From the NCBI RefSeq assembly GCF_025717005.1, contig NZ_JAOVZU010000010.1, positions 124,001 to 188,000 on the forward strand: a DNA stretch of 64,000 nt, read 5' to 3'. A program made the translations under genes and the position numbers. Shown here one piece after another: positions 30,955 through 41,305 of this stretch (its first letter is position 1; every line of letters begins with the position of its first letter). Origin of the DNA: Actinotalea endophytica. Its GTDB lineage: Bacteria > Actinomycetota > Actinomycetes > Actinomycetales > Cellulomonadaceae. Below the pieces are notes generated by a model. The model worked only from the letters and a program-made list of their open reading frames with translations. It searched no databases and was not told the DNA's origin.

Positions 30955-31400
30955 GCCACCGTGGTCCGCTGGGCGCCGTCGACGCGCAGTGCGTTGCGCA
31001 TCTCGGAGACCAGCTGCGGGGTGAGCACCTGCTCGGTGCGGGTCACGAGCATCGCCATCTCGTAGCCGACCGCGCCGACGTCGCAGCTCGCGTCGGCCAC
31101 GACGGCGAGCACGGACCCGTCCGAGACGCTCATCAGGAAGAGGAACAGCTCGTCCATCTCGACGATGGCCTGGCGCACCTCGCCGGCCGCGAGCTGACGT
31201 GCCGCGCCTCGGGTGAGGCTGGACATGCCGGAGACGATCGCGGCCATCTGGTCACCGCTCGTGCGGTCGAGGTCGCGCGACATCGCCATCAGCAGGCCGT
31301 CGGCGGACACGGCGATCGTGTGCCGCGCTCCCGGGACGGTCTGGACGAAGTTGTCGAGCAACCACGCGTAGTTGGCGGCATCGGCACTGAGAGTGGTCAC
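30951..31400 (-). CDS. cvnB: Roadblock/LC7 protein, conservon CvnB-like
   Basis: A 149-aa roadblock/LC7 protein (MTTLSADAANYAWLLDNFVQ). GTG at 31400 is preferred because AGGAGG lies 5 nt upstream; a longer form from 31430 would overlap the kinase stop. The fold is marked by GARHTIAVSADGLLMAMSRD and GSVLAVVADASCDVGAVGYE. It probably acts as the GAP/scaffold partner of the CvnD GTPase. Confidence 0.92.
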   Translation of the reverse strand: MTTLSADAANYAWLLDNFVQTVPGARHTIAVSADGLLMAMSRDLDRTSGDQMAAIVSGMSSLTRGAARQLAAGEVRQAIVEMDELFLFLMSVSDGSVLAVVADASCDVGAVGYEMAMLVTRTEQVLTPQLVSEMRNALRVDGAQRTTVA

Positions 31401-31426
31401 GGATCCTCCTCGTTGGACTTCCGTCA

Positions 31427-34400
31427 TCATGAGCTCCGGTGGCTCTCGCTGGGCGCGGTCTCCTGGCGACCACGTGAGGTACCGGACTGGAAGCTCGCAA
31501 GGAGCGAGCGAACCTGGTTGGCGTCCCGCGGCGCCCCCTTGCGGGCGGGCGTCGCGGCGGGCGTCGACGGGATGGCCGTCGGCGTACGGCGGGTGAGCGG
31601 CGCGGCCGACGAGCCGACCGTCTGCGGTCGGTAGGTCGACAGCTGGCTCAGCTCGGCAAGCGCCTGCTGGGCGATGCCGGCGCGCTGGGCGAGGTACGTC
31701 GCGTGGCTGTCCGCACCGTCGTTCGGCACGAACGTCGCCGAGTGCTGCGACGGGACCACCGGCTTGGCGTGCCGCGCGGCGTCCGCGGGGTCCGCGGCGG
31801 GCGCGGACGCAGAGGCTGCGGGGGCTGCGGGAGCCGCCGGGGACTCGGTCCGGCTGCGAGCACCGGGCCAGTCCGGCTCACCCGGGAGCGGGAGCCGCCA
31901 CGACGGCGATGCCGTCTCCTCGGCATCCGGGTTCCACGAGGTCATCGCGGGCGCAGCGGGCGCCGCCGGGGCCGCCGGCAGGTCGGGCTCGGCGACCGGC
32001 TCGGGCCGGGCCGGTGCCGACCGTGCCAGGTCGGTGAACGCCTGGGTCGCGGCCGACTCGCTCTCCGCCGGTGCCCAGCCGACGGCCGGGGACCACCCGC
32101 TCGCCACCGGAGCAGCGGGCTGAGGTGCGGGAGGTGCAGGCGGCTGAGGCGCGGGCTCCCGCACCGGGACCGGCGCGGCCGGCGCCTGAGACGCGACCGG
32201 GACCGGCGCTGCGGGCGCGTACGGCGCGGCCGGCGGGGCGCTCTGGGCTGAAGGCGTCCTCGTGACCAGCGGGGCGGGCGGCTCGGCCTTCGGCTTGCGA
32301 CGACCGAACAGTCCACGACGCTGCTTCTTGGGCGCCGGCGGCTCTTCGAAGACCTCGTCCTCGGCTCCCTGGACGAGGCTCGCGAAGTCCTGCACCGGTC
32401 CGGGCGAGGCCCAGCCGGACATCCCGGGAACGAGCTCGGCCGGGACCGGCTCGGGCGCCGGGGCCGCGGGGGGCGCGACGGGCGCGGGGGTCGGCACGTA
32501 CGGCTGCTCCGCGACGGGCCGGGCGACCGGCGCCGGGGCCGGGGCCGGGGCCTGGGCCGGAGCCCAGGTGAGGTCGTAGCCCGCGTCGGCGGCCGGTGCC
32601 GCCGTGGCCCAGTCGGGGTCGTCGTCCACCTCGGCCGAAGCCCACGACGGTGCGTCGGTGCTCGGCATGACGGCGACCGGAAGCTCCTCGTCGACGTCGT
32701 CCTCGAGCATCGGGACGACGAACGGCTCGGGCTCGTCCACCTCGAGCTGAGGCACGACCAGCGGCGCGTCCAGCGGCGCGTGCAACGGCGCGTCGAGCGG
32801 TGCGTGCAACGGCGCGTCGAGCGGCGCGTCCAGCGGGGCCCGCTGAGACTCGAGTGCGTAGCCGCCGTGGATCGGCGCCTCGGCAACCGGGGCGCCGGGG
32901 GTCTCTGCCTCGGCCGGCGTCGGCGCGACCTCGTGGGCCGGCGTCTCCTCGATCGGCTTCAGGCTCGCCGCGACGTACTCGGCGCGCCGCGAGCGGAAGC
33001 CGGTGAACATCGAGGTCCGCGACTCGGCCCCCGGGGCTACGGGCGGTTCGGGGACCGGCGCGGCGCCGCGAGCAGGCAGCGCAGGGGCACGTTGCGGCAG
33101 GCCGCCGGGTGCCGCACCCGCCGGCTCGACGTCCGGGGAGAAGCCGGACGGCGCCGGCGCCGCAGGTGCGTCGGCAGCGTCCCCGCCGGTCCGGCGGCGA
33201 CCGGTGAGCGGCGTGCTCTCCCGGATCGTCGGGGCCCAGTCGTCCGAGACCACGCCCGCCGCACCGGCGAGCGCCTCGGCCGCGGGGGCCACCGGGATCG
33301 TCTGGTTCGGCAGGGGCTGGTCCGGCGTGGGTTCGCTCGGGGCGGGCCCGTCCGTGTCGGCGCGGAGCGTCCGGCGGCGCGGCAGACCACGCTCGGTGGC
33401 GCCGTCGGTGAGCGCCGCCAGGTCGACCGGGCGGACGACCTCGGGCTCCGGGGCCACCGGGCCCTGGCTCTGCTGCGGCACGCCGAGCGGGCGGGCGGGC
33501 GCCTCCATCGGCACGTCGGCCATGTCGGCGAAGAGCACGAGCGGGAGCCGCACGGTCGCCATGGTCCCGACGCCGTTGGCGCCCTGGGACAGCTCCACCT
33601 GCGCGCCGAGGCGCGCGGCGATCCGGCCGACCACGAAGAAGCCGAGTCGCTGGGCTCCGAGCACCTCGCTCGGGGAGCTCGACCGGATCTTGGCGTGGGC
33701 CGAGGCGATCTCCTCGGGGCTCATGCCGAGGCCCTCGTCGACGATCGAGACGAGCACGTGCTCCTTGTCGCGGCCCGTCGACACGTACACCGGGCTGCCG
33801 GGCTCGGAGAACATCGTCGCGTTCTCCAGCAGCTCCGCGAGCAGGTGCGCGGCCGGCAGGGCGGTGTGGCCGAGCATCAGGGGGTCGATCGGCAGGTCCA
33901 GCACCACGCGCTCGTAGTGCTCGATCTCCGAGGACGCGGTCCGGACCATGTCGGACAGCGGGAGCGTGTCGCGCAGTCGTCGGCCGGTGTCGATGCCGGC
34001 CAGCACCAGCAGCGACTCCGCGTTGCGGCGCATCCGGGTGGCGAGGTGGTCGAGCCGGAAGAGGTCTGCGAGGACCTTCGGGTCCTCCTCGGAGCGCTCG
34101 AGGGCGTCGATGAAGGTCAGCTGCCGGTTCAGCAGCACCTGGTCGCGACGCGCGACGTTGACGAACATCTCCGCGATCGAACCACGCAGTGCGGCCTGCT
34201 CCTGGGCGACCCGCAGCGTGGTCGCGTTGACCTCGTTGAAGGCGGTCGCGAGCCGGCCGACCTCGTCGGAGGAGGTGACCGGGATGTTGGCGATCGCCAT
34301 GTCCGGGCCCTGGCCGGGGACGGCGACCTGCTCGACGAGGCGCGGCAGCTCGTCGCGAACGTGGCCGGCGGCGCGGATCAGGCGACGCATCGGGCGCACG

Positions 34401-35377
34401 ATCTGGCGGGCCAGCGCGATGCCGAAGATGAGGGTCAGGACGACCGCGAGGATCCCGATGCCCATCGTGATGTAGGCCTCACGCTCGGCCTCGCTGGCCG
34501 CGACGTCCGCCGTCGCGACGATGTCGTCGATGATCAGGCCCTGGACGGAACGGAGCTCGGCGATCCGGGCGTCGGTGTACTGCAGGTACGCCTCGGGGTC
34601 GATCTGCGACACGGCGGTGAGCGAGCCGGACGCCAGCGCCAGCCGGTAGCTCGACTCCTGGTCGCTCTGCGGGCTGAGCAGCTGCTCGTCGGTGACCGTG
34701 GCGAGCGTCGCCTCGGCCGAGGCGAGCTCGACGTTCGTGGTCGAGACCAGGCCGGCGAGCTGGCCGACCATCTCGCCCGCGCCCTCGGGGTCGGCGAGCA
34801 CACGAGGCGCGAGCGCCTCCTCGTGCACGAGCCACTCGTCGGCGACCAGCAGGGCACCGTAGGCGCGCAGCTTCGGGCCGAGCACCGGGTCGGACAGCTG
34901 GTCCGCGACCGTCGTCGGCATTGCGATCACGTTGAGGATCAGCGACGTGTACGCCTGGTTGATGGTCGACTCGGATCCCACGCCACGGATCGAGCGGAGT
35001 CCTTCGAGCTCGTCATGGATGCTGTTCACGGCGTCCCGCAGGAAGGCGATGCGGCCTTCGAGCAGGTCTGCCGGAGTCGTCGCGAGCTGGACCTCGAGCT
35101 TGCTGAGCGCGATGTCGGTGTTCGACTGCGCTGCCGTGACCTCACCCGGGGTGCGCAGGCCGCTCACGGCCTCCGTCGCGACGTCGCGCTCGTGCTGCAT
35201 CGTGTGCACCACGGCGGCGTGCGGGTCGACGAGCCGCGCGACGTCGGCGACGTCTCGGGCGTCGTTCGCGTCCTGCATCGACTGGTACGAGATCAGACCC
35301 ACGGCGGCAGCAAGCACGAGCAGGGGCACGATCAAGGCCACGAGGACCTTGCCTCGGATGCTCAACCTGCGAAGCAT
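31427..35377 (-). CDS. cvnA: NIT-domain sensor histidine kinase with long Pro/Ala-rich tail (CvnA-like)
   Basis: A 1,316-aa protein from ATG at 35377 (MLRRLSIRGKVLVALIVPLL; AAGGAGA 4 nt upstream). TM1 about 10-30; extracytoplasmic NIT (nitrate/nitrite-sensing-like) domain about 40-300; TM2 about 303-325; HAMP; dimerisation region with LDHLATRMRRNAESLLVLAG; HATPase with N-box LLAELLENATMFSEPG (about 508), VDEGLGMSPEE (about 546) and GFFVVGRIAARLG (about 582). From about 630 on it is Pro/Ala-rich and disordered, longer than in most relatives, with APLD/APLH repeats near 870. Leads the cvnABCD operon. Confidence 0.92.
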   Translation of the reverse strand: MLRRLSIRGKVLVALIVPLLVLAAAVGLISYQSMQDANDARDVADVARLVDPHAAVVHTMQHERDVATEAVSGLRTPGEVTAAQSNTDIALSKLEVQLATTPADLLEGRIAFLRDAVNSIHDELEGLRSIRGVGSESTINQAYTSLILNVIAMPTTVADQLSDPVLGPKLRAYGALLVADEWLVHEEALAPRVLADPEGAGEMVGQLAGLVSTTNVELASAEATLATVTDEQLLSPQSDQESSYRLALASGSLTAVSQIDPEAYLQYTDARIAELRSVQGLIIDDIVATADVAASEAEREAYITMGIGILAVVLTLIFGIALARQIVRPMRRLIRAAGHVRDELPRLVEQVAVPGQGPDMAIANIPVTSSDEVGRLATAFNEVNATTLRVAQEQAALRGSIAEMFVNVARRDQVLLNRQLTFIDALERSEEDPKVLADLFRLDHLATRMRRNAESLLVLAGIDTGRRLRDTLPLSDMVRTASSEIEHYERVVLDLPIDPLMLGHTALPAAHLLAELLENATMFSEPGSPVYVSTGRDKEHVLVSIVDEGLGMSPEEIASAHAKIRSSSPSEVLGAQRLGFFVVGRIAARLGAQVELSQGANGVGTMATVRLPLVLFADMADVPMEAPARPLGVPQQSQGPVAPEPEVVRPVDLAALTDGATERGLPRRRTLRADTDGPAPSEPTPDQPLPNQTIPVAPAAEALAGAAGVVSDDWAPTIRESTPLTGRRRTGGDAADAPAAPAPSGFSPDVEPAGAAPGGLPQRAPALPARGAAPVPEPPVAPGAESRTSMFTGFRSRRAEYVAASLKPIEETPAHEVAPTPAEAETPGAPVAEAPIHGGYALESQRAPLDAPLDAPLHAPLDAPLHAPLDAPLVVPQLEVDEPEPFVVPMLEDDVDEELPVAVMPSTDAPSWASAEVDDDPDWATAAPAADAGYDLTWAPAQAPAPAPAPVARPVAEQPYVPTPAPVAPPAAPAPEPVPAELVPGMSGWASPGPVQDFASLVQGAEDEVFEEPPAPKKQRRGLFGRRKPKAEPPAPLVTRTPSAQSAPPAAPYAPAAPVPVASQAPAAPVPVREPAPQPPAPPAPQPAAPVASGWSPAVGWAPAESESAATQAFTDLARSAPARPEPVAEPDLPAAPAAPAAPAMTSWNPDAEETASPSWRLPLPGEPDWPGARSRTESPAAPAAPAASASAPAADPADAARHAKPVVPSQHSATFVPNDGADSHATYLAQRAGIAQQALAELSQLSTYRPQTVGSSAAPLTRRTPTAIPSTPAATPARKGAPRDANQVRSLLASFQSGTSRGRQETAPSESHRSS
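32761..32836 (-). repeat. 12-bp tandem repeat in cvnA encoding APLD/APLH
   Basis: Six consecutive 12-bp units of the form (G/A)CGG(C/T)GCGT(G/C)(C/G)A encode alternating Ala-Pro-Leu-Asp and Ala-Pro-Leu-His in the disordered tail. Such units change copy number by slippage. Confidence 0.85.
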
Positions 35378-35559
35378 GACGTCTCCTTCACTGTCCGCCT
35401 CTCGACGGACCGGATGGCGATGACGGCGCGGTCCAGGACCGTGACCTGCCGTCGGGGTCCCATCGGCCGCCGAGGTGCCGAGCATTAGCCCGTTCGTGCC
35501 AGCAACTGGTCCGAGCGCGAGGGTTCGCCCGGTTTTCACCCACCTGACAGACTCGAACC

Positions 35560-36576
35560 ATGCAGGTCGTCAATCCTGACACGCCGCAGGCCGACAGTTT
35601 CGAGCTTCATCACCTTCCGGATCCGGTGCCCGCTCCCGGGCACGTGATCATCGACGTGTCAGGGGCAGGCGTCAACCGAGCCGACCTGCTCCAGATTGCT
35701 GGACACTATCCTCCCCCACCCGGCGCACCGATGTGGCCAGGTCTCGAAGTCTCGGGTGTCGTGTCGGCGATCGGACCCGGATCCCGCTGGCGGGTCGGCG
35801 ACGAGGTCGTCGCTCTGCTCGACGGTGGCGGGTACGCCACGAAGGCCGCCGTCGCCGATGCGCAGGTGCTCCCGGCGCCACCCGGCGTCCCGCTGGTCGA
35901 CGCCGCGGCGCTGCCCGAGGCCGCCTGCACGGTGTGGAGCACCCTGAGCGCCGCCCGGCTCGCGCCGGGCGAGTGGCTGCTGGTGCACGGCGGCTCCGGT
36001 GGGGTCGGCTCGTTCGCGGTTCAGCTGGGCAAGGCTCTCGGCGCACACGTCGCGACGACCGCGGGTGGCCCCGAGCGTGCGGCGAGATGCGCGGCGCTCG
36101 GCGCTGACCTGGTGATCGACCACCGCAGCGAGGACTTCGTCGAGGTGCTCCACGAGCGGGTCCCCGGCGGCGTGGACGTCGTGCTCGACGTGGTCGGTGC
36201 CGCCTACCTCGACCGGAACCTCGACGTCCTCGCCGTGGAGGGCAGGCTCGCCGTGATCGGCCTGCAGCAGGGCAGTCGAGCCGAGCTCGACCTCGGTCGG
36301 CTGCTGTCCCGGCGTCTGACGGTGCTCGGCACGACGCTGCGCTCGCGACCCCCGGAGCAGAAGGCGGAGATCGTCGCTCAGGTGCTGCGGCACGTGTGGC
36401 CGCTCGTCGCCGGCGGGCAGGTGCGCCCCGTGGTGCACGACCGGATCCCGCTGTCGCGCGCCTACGACGCCCACCGGATGCTCGCCTCGGGCGCGGCCTT
36501 CGGGAACGTCGTGCTGACCCCGGACCGCGGACCGAGCCAACAGCCGGACCAACAGCCGGACCTCCAACAGGACTAG
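35560..36576 (+). CDS. Zinc-independent NADPH:quinone oxidoreductase (PIG3-like)
   Basis: A 338-aa MDR-superfamily protein. GHYPPPPGAPMWPGLEVSGV (about 48-67) is the PIG3-type signature, and HGGSGGVGSFAVQLGKALGA (about 143-162) the dinucleotide-binding loop; there is no catalytic-zinc Cys/His set. Family members reduce quinones with NADPH. The C-terminus carries a short PDQQPDLQQD tail. Divergent from cvnA across a 182-bp region that holds a GTCCG-n8-CGGAC inverted repeat in the cvnA leader. Confidence 0.9.
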   Translation: MQVVNPDTPQADSFELHHLPDPVPAPGHVIIDVSGAGVNRADLLQIAGHYPPPPGAPMWPGLEVSGVVSAIGPGSRWRVGDEVVALLDGGGYATKAAVADAQVLPAPPGVPLVDAAALPEAACTVWSTLSAARLAPGEWLLVHGGSGGVGSFAVQLGKALGAHVATTAGGPERAARCAALGADLVIDHRSEDFVEVLHERVPGGVDVVLDVVGAAYLDRNLDVLAVEGRLAVIGLQQGSRAELDLGRLLSRRLTVLGTTLRSRPPEQKAEIVAQVLRHVWPLVAGGQVRPVVHDRIPLSRAYDAHRMLASGAAFGNVVLTPDRGPSQQPDQQPDLQQD

Positions 36577-36631
36577 CGCCAGAACCAGCAAGGAGCACCC
36601 ACTCTCCTGTGACCAGAGTCACACTGGTGGC

Positions 36632-37009
36632 ATGAGCGAGCTGATCCCGGAGATCTCGGACGAACGCACGGCCGACCACGGTGCTCTTCCCGGCCTGGCA
36701 GCCGCACTGGCCACGCTCCGACGGGCGGTGGACGACGTGCCCGACGGTGACGCGGGGCGCGACCGGCTCCTCGACCTCTACGCGCAGTCGGGGCGGGCCG
36801 TCGCGCTCGCGGTGCCCGAGCCACCCGCGCTGCCGCCGGTGGACCCGGGGACCGACGCGGCGACCCTCCGCGGACGCCTCGTCGGCTGGCTCGACGGCCT
36901 CACGCACGGCGTCACCGTCGCGCTGCTGGCAGACCAGGAGTCCGCTCGAGTCGCGCTGGTCCACCTGCGGTACGACGCGCGGGCCGAGCACGTGCCCTTC
37001 GCCGGCTGA
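36632..37009 (+). CDS. Hypothetical protein, 125 aa
   Basis: Starts MSELIPEISDERTADHGALP after a 55-nt gap from the quinone oxidoreductase gene; helical, with a Pro-rich middle (VPEPPALPPVDPGTD) and no known domain. Probably co-transcribed with the upstream gene. It converges on the EamA gene. Confidence 0.7.
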   Translation: MSELIPEISDERTADHGALPGLAAALATLRRAVDDVPDGDAGRDRLLDLYAQSGRAVALAVPEPPALPPVDPGTDAATLRGRLVGWLDGLTHGVTVALLADQESARVALVHLRYDARAEHVPFAG

Positions 37010-37067
37010 CCCGCCGCGCGGGGCCGGCACGGCGGACCCGGAGTCGGCCCGGCTCGACGCCCCCCGG

Positions 37068-37931
37068 TCACGCCGGTTCGGCGGTCCCGGGGTCGGTTCG
37101 GCGTGCGGTCATCGCGATCGCACCCGACACCGCGGCGAGCCCGAGCAGCTCGAGCGGGTGCGGCCACTGCCCCAGCGCCACGGCGCCCACGACCGCCGCC
37201 GTCGCCGGCAGGGTCGCCAGGAGCACGGCGAACGTCGCAGCCTGCACCCGCCGCAGCACGACCTGCTCGATCGCGTACGGCACCACCGAGGACAGCACCG
37301 CGACGCCCACCACGGCGGCCGCGAGCCGCGGCGAGCCGAGCACCGGCGCCGCCAGGGGTGCCAGCAGCGGCGACAGCACGAGCGCGCCCGCCGCCATGCC
37401 GACGCCGAGGCGGGTGACGCCGTCGCTCACCGCGACCCGCCGGCCGAGCACGATGTACCCGGCCCAGCAGGCCGCCGCGCCCGCGATCGCGAGCAGGCCG
37501 GCACCGGCCTCCGGACCGCCGACCTCGAGCGTGACCCCGGCGAGCAGCACGACCCCGGCCGCCGCCAGACCGATGCCGAGCCGTTCGCGTCGCCCACCGG
37601 CGACCGCCGCGACGGTCACCGGGCCGAGGAACTCCAGCGCCACCGCGGTGCCGAGCGGCAGACGGTCGATCGCGAGGTAGAAGAAGAGGTTCATCAGCGC
37701 CAGGGTCGTGCCGAACGCGGCGACGAGCGCCAGCTCGCGGCCCGCCCAGCGCCGCCGCCAGGGCCTGCGCCACGCGATCAGCACGACGGCCGCGACCACG
37801 ACCCGCAACCACGCGACCCCCGCGGCGCCCAGCGCCGGGAAGAGGCTGAACGCGAGCGCAGCGCCGACGTACTGGGTCAGGCCGGACAGGACGAACAGCG
37901 CCGGCGCGGGCACCCGGTCGACCGTGCGCAC
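37068..37931 (-). CDS. EamA/RhtA-type exporter
   Basis: A 287-aa protein with about ten membrane helices in two EamA repeats (first about 10-135, second about 145-280). LEFLGPVTVAA and SSVVPYAIEQVVLRRVQAAT are typical of RhtA-like members that export amino acids (threonine/homoserine). GTG start follows the HAD gene stop with no gap, so they are co-transcribed. Substrate not deducible. Confidence 0.85.
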   Translation of the reverse strand: MRTVDRVPAPALFVLSGLTQYVGAALAFSLFPALGAAGVAWLRVVVAAVVLIAWRRPWRRRWAGRELALVAAFGTTLALMNLFFYLAIDRLPLGTAVALEFLGPVTVAAVAGGRRERLGIGLAAAGVVLLAGVTLEVGGPEAGAGLLAIAGAAACWAGYIVLGRRVAVSDGVTRLGVGMAAGALVLSPLLAPLAAPVLGSPRLAAAVVGVAVLSSVVPYAIEQVVLRRVQAATFAVLLATLPATAAVVGAVALGQWPHPLELLGLAAVSGAIAMTARRTDPGTAEPA

Positions 37932-38774
37932 TCAGCCCACCGGGCCGGTCGACCGGTCGAGCCCGGGCAGCGTCGCCAGGACCCGGGCCACCCCGCCCTC
38001 GGAGACCGTGCCGGTCACCTCGTCGGCGGCGTCCCGCACCGCCTCGGGTGCGTGGGCCATCGCCACGCCGCGCGAAGCCCAGCGCAGCATCTCCAGGTCG
38101 TTGAAGCCGTCACCGACCGCGAGCGTGCGGTTTGCGACGCCGAGCAGGTCGCGCAACGGCTCGAGCGCGGCGGCCTTGGTCACGCCGGCCGGCGCGACGT
38201 CCATCCACGCGGTCCAGCCGATCGCGTACGTCACGTCCGACAGCCCGGCCTCGGCCGCGAGCGCGTGGAAGTCCTCCGGCGTGTGCTCCGGGCTGCGCAC
38301 CACCAGGCGCGTCACGTGCGCCGCCGACAGCTCCTCGAGACCCACCACGGTGTGCTCGCCGTGCAGCTCCCCGGGCGGGAACGGCTTGTTCACCCGGAAA
38401 CCGACGCCGACCTCCTCGACCGCGAAGTGCGCGTCCGGCAGGCGCGCGGCCATCAGCCGCACCGCGGGCCCCGGGTCGAAGGTGCGTTCCTCCACCACCT
38501 CGTAGCCGGCCACCAGCGAGGCGTCCAGCCGTAGGGTCAGCGCACCGTTCGAGCACACCGCCCAGCCCGCGGTCAGCCCGAGGCGGGTCGTGATGGGCAG
38601 CGTCGCGATGACCGAGCGGCCGGTCGCGACCACGACGTGGTGGCCGGCGTCCATGACCTGCCGGACCGCCTCCACCACGGCCGGCGAGAGCTCCTGGTCG
38701 TAGTCCAGCAGCGTCCCGTCGACGTCGAGCGCGACCAGCCAGGGCTCGTCCGGCGCGGCCACCTGGCCGGTCAC
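37932..38774 (-). CDS. Cof-type HAD phosphatase
   Basis: A 280-aa HAD-superfamily hydrolase: motif [12 protein letters not shown] (about 13-23), motif II VATGRS, the lysine in [11 protein letters not shown] and motif [13 protein letters not shown] (about 227-236), with a Cof-type C2 cap. GTG at 38774 overlaps the serS stop. The serS-HAD pairing is common in actinobacteria. Substrate likely a sugar or cofactor phosphate. Confidence 0.9.
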   Translation of the reverse strand: MTGQVAAPDEPWLVALDVDGTLLDYDQELSPAVVEAVRQVMDAGHHVVVATGRSVIATLPITTRLGLTAGWAVCSNGALTLRLDASLVAGYEVVEERTFDPGPAVRLMAARLPDAHFAVEEVGVGFRVNKPFPPGELHGEHTVVGLEELSAAHVTRLVVRSPEHTPEDFHALAAEAGLSDVTYAIGWTAWMDVAPAGVTKAAALEPLRDLLGVANRTLAVGDGFNDLEMLRWASRGVAMAHAPEAVRDAADEVTGTVSEGGVARVLATLPGLDRSTGPVG

Positions 38775-40048
38775 CGGGCCACGGGACGCAGCACCTCGAG
38801 GCCGCCGAGGTAGGGCCGCAACGCCTCGGGCACCCGGACCGACCCGTCCGCCTGCTGGTGGTTCTCCAGGATCGCCACGATCCAGCGGGTGGTCGCCATC
38901 GTCCCGTTCAGGGTCGCCACGGTGCGCGTGCCGGAGTCGGTGCGCTCCCGTACGGCCAGCCGCCGGGCCTGGAAGGTCGTGCAGTTCGAGGTCGAGGTGA
39001 GCTCGAGGTAGCGGTCCTGGGTCGGCAGCCACGCCTCGCAGTCGTACTTCCGCGCCGCGCTCGAGCCGAGGTCACCGGCCGCGGTGTCGATCACCCGGTA
39101 GGGGAGCTCGACCTTGGCGAGCATCTCCTCCTCGGCCGCGAGCAGGCGTGCGTGCTCGGCCTCGGCCTCCTCCACCGTGGTGTAGACGAACATCTCCACC
39201 TTGTGGAACTGGTGCACGCGGATGATGCCGCGGGTGTCCTTGCCGTAGGAGCCGGCCTCGCGCCGGTAGCAGGCCGACCAGCCCGCGTACCGGATCGGAC
39301 CGGCGGTGAGGTCGACGATCTCGCTCTCGTGGTAGCCCGCGAGCGCGACCTCCGACGTCCCGACCAGGTACAGGTCGTCGGCCTCGAGCCGGTAGACCTC
39401 GTCGGCGTGCTTGCCGAGGAAACCGGTGCCGCGCATGATCTCCGGCTTGACCAGCGTCGGCGTGATCATCGGCGTGAAGCCGTGCGCCATCGCGGTGTCC
39501 ATCGCGAGGTTGAGCAGCGCGAGCTCCAGCCGGGCGCCGACCCCGGTCAGGTAGTAGAACCGGGCGCCGGAGACCTTGGCGCCGCGCTCGGTGTCGATCG
39601 CGGCGAGCCCCTCACCGAGCTCGAGGTGGTCGCGCGGCGGGCGCCCCAGCTCTGCGGCGAGGTCCCTCGGGCTGCCGACGTGCCGCAGCACGACGTAGTC
39701 GTCCTCGCCGCCGGACGGGACGCCGTCGACGATGACGTTGCCGATGGTCATGATCAGCTCGTCGAGCTCGGCGGCCAGCCGGGCCGCCTCGGCCTCGCGC
39801 TCCTTGACCTCGGCCGACAGCTGCTTGGCCCGGGCCAGCACGGCCGCCTTCTCCTCGCCCTGCGCGGCGGCGACCTGCTTGCCGATCTGCTTCTGCTCGG
39901 CCCGCAGCTGCTCGAACGACGTGAGCGCGGCGCGGCGGCGGGTGTCGAGGTCGAGCGCCGCGTCGACCGCAGACTCGTCGTCACCCCTCGCGCGCTGGCT
40001 GGCTCGGACGACGTCGGGGTTCTGCCGCAGCAGCTGGAGGTCGATCAC
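38771..40048 (-). CDS. serS: Seryl-tRNA synthetase
   Basis: A 425-aa class II synthetase from GTG 40048 ([20 protein letters not shown]). N-terminal coiled-coil arm (about 30-105) that grips the tRNA-Ser variable arm; motif 2 [20 protein letters not shown] (about 255-274) and motif 3 [18 protein letters not shown] (about 380-397). Length is typical. GTGA-coupled to the downstream HAD gene. Confidence 0.97.
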   Translation of the reverse strand: MIDLQLLRQNPDVVRASQRARGDDESAVDAALDLDTRRRAALTSFEQLRAEQKQIGKQVAAAQGEEKAAVLARAKQLSAEVKEREAEAARLAAELDELIMTIGNVIVDGVPSGGEDDYVVLRHVGSPRDLAAELGRPPRDHLELGEGLAAIDTERGAKVSGARFYYLTGVGARLELALLNLAMDTAMAHGFTPMITPTLVKPEIMRGTGFLGKHADEVYRLEADDLYLVGTSEVALAGYHESEIVDLTAGPIRYAGWSACYRREAGSYGKDTRGIIRVHQFHKVEMFVYTTVEEAEAEHARLLAAEEEMLAKVELPYRVIDTAAGDLGSSAARKYDCEAWLPTQDRYLELTSTSNCTTFQARRLAVRERTDSGTRTVATLNGTMATTRWIVAILENHQQADGSVRVPEALRPYLGGLEVLRPVAR

Positions 40049-40152
40049 CCTGGAAGGGTAGCGAGCCGCGCCCACGAGCCGCTCCCGCATACCGCGGGCC
40101 CGGTCGCGCCTTCACCGGGCCGCCATCGCCCCGCGGCCCTACCGTGGTCCCC

Positions 40153-41304
40153 ATGAGCTGGCAGGGGTGGGTGAGTCTCGTAGCCGTGCTCGTGGCACTG
40201 GTCGCCGTGACCCTGGCTCTGCAGAACCGCCAGTGGTTGCGCGGCCTCGAGGCACCGGCCTCGCCGGAACCGGCCAGGATCACCGCGGCGAGCGTCGACC
40301 GTCCACAGGTCGCGTTCGTCGCGAACCCGTCCAAGCCCGGGGCGGCCGAGCTCCGCGAGCAGTGCGTCCAGGCGTGCGCGAGCCGCTACCTGCCCGAGCC
40401 GCTGTGGTACGAGACCACCCCGGAGGACCCGGGCGTGGGCCAGACCAAGCAGGCCGTCGCCGACGGGGCCCAGGTGGTGGTCGCGGTGGGCGGCGACGGT
40501 ACGGTCCGGGCGGTCGCCGAGGGCCTCAACGGGACCTCGGCCGCGATGGCGCTGCTCCCCCAGGGCACCGGGAACCTCCTGGCCCGCAACCTCGACCTCC
40601 CGCTCAACGACGTCGAGGCGCAGCTGCGGGTCGCGCTCGGCGGCCGGGACCGGGTGATCGACGTGGGCTGGCTCACCGTGGTCCGGGACGAGAAGGACGT
40701 GGCGGACCCGGTCTCCGAGCTCGACCCGGGCGCGGCGGCGCCGGAGAAGACCGCACCCGCCGCCGACGACCCGTCCCGGCGGCACATCTTCCTGGTGATC
40801 GGCGGCGTGGGCTTCGATGCCGCGATGGTCGCCGACGCCGACGAGGAGCTCAAGGCCAAGGTGGGGTGGATCGCCTACTTCCTGGCGGGCGTCCGGCACC
40901 TGCACTCCCGGCGGATGCGCCTCGAGGCGCAGCTCGACGGCGGACCCTGGTACCAGCTGCGGCTGCGCTCGCTCATGGTCGGCAACTGCGGCCGGCTGCC
41001 GGGCGGCATCACGCTGCTGCCGGACGCGGTGCTCGACGACGGCTGGCTGGACGTCGGGGCGATCGACACCCGCGGCGGCATGCTCGGCTGGACCCAGCTG
41101 TTCGGCGAGGTCGTCGCGCAACGGTTCGGCGTGCGGGCGGACCTGCCCGGTTCGATGGGCCACATCGACCACGCACGGGCCCGGCGGGTCCGGGTCCGCA
41201 GCCGCGATGCTCAGCAGGTCCAGGTCGACGGCGACATCATCGGCGAGGCGTTCGAGCTCGAGGCGAACATCCAGAAGCACGGGCTGACCGTGCGGGTCGC
41301 CTGA
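40153..41304 (+). CDS. Diacylglycerol-kinase-like lipid kinase
   Basis: A 383-aa protein (MSWQGWVSLVAVLVALVAVT) with an N-terminal membrane helix, then the DAGK catalytic domain: AVGGDGTVRAVAEGLNG (about 112-128), LPQGTGNLLARNLDLPL and a C-terminal sheet ending VQVDGDIIGEAFELE. Family members phosphorylate diacylglycerol or sphingoid-type lipids. An in-frame earlier start three codons up is possible. Stops of this gene and pheA are one base apart. Confidence 0.9.
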   Translation: MSWQGWVSLVAVLVALVAVTLALQNRQWLRGLEAPASPEPARITAASVDRPQVAFVANPSKPGAAELREQCVQACASRYLPEPLWYETTPEDPGVGQTKQAVADGAQVVVAVGGDGTVRAVAEGLNGTSAAMALLPQGTGNLLARNLDLPLNDVEAQLRVALGGRDRVIDVGWLTVVRDEKDVADPVSELDPGAAAPEKTAPAADDPSRRHIFLVIGGVGFDAAMVADADEELKAKVGWIAYFLAGVRHLHSRRMRLEAQLDGGPWYQLRLRSLMVGNCGRLPGGITLLPDAVLDDGWLDVGAIDTRGGMLGWTQLFGEVVAQRFGVRADLPGSMGHIDHARARRVRVRSRDAQQVQVDGDIIGEAFELEANIQKHGLTVRVA

Positions 41305-41305
41305 G

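Noticed and set aside
32780-35488. 902-codon rightward open frame
   Set aside because: Antisense to the cvnA kinase, Arg/Gly/His-rich, no start signal or domain.
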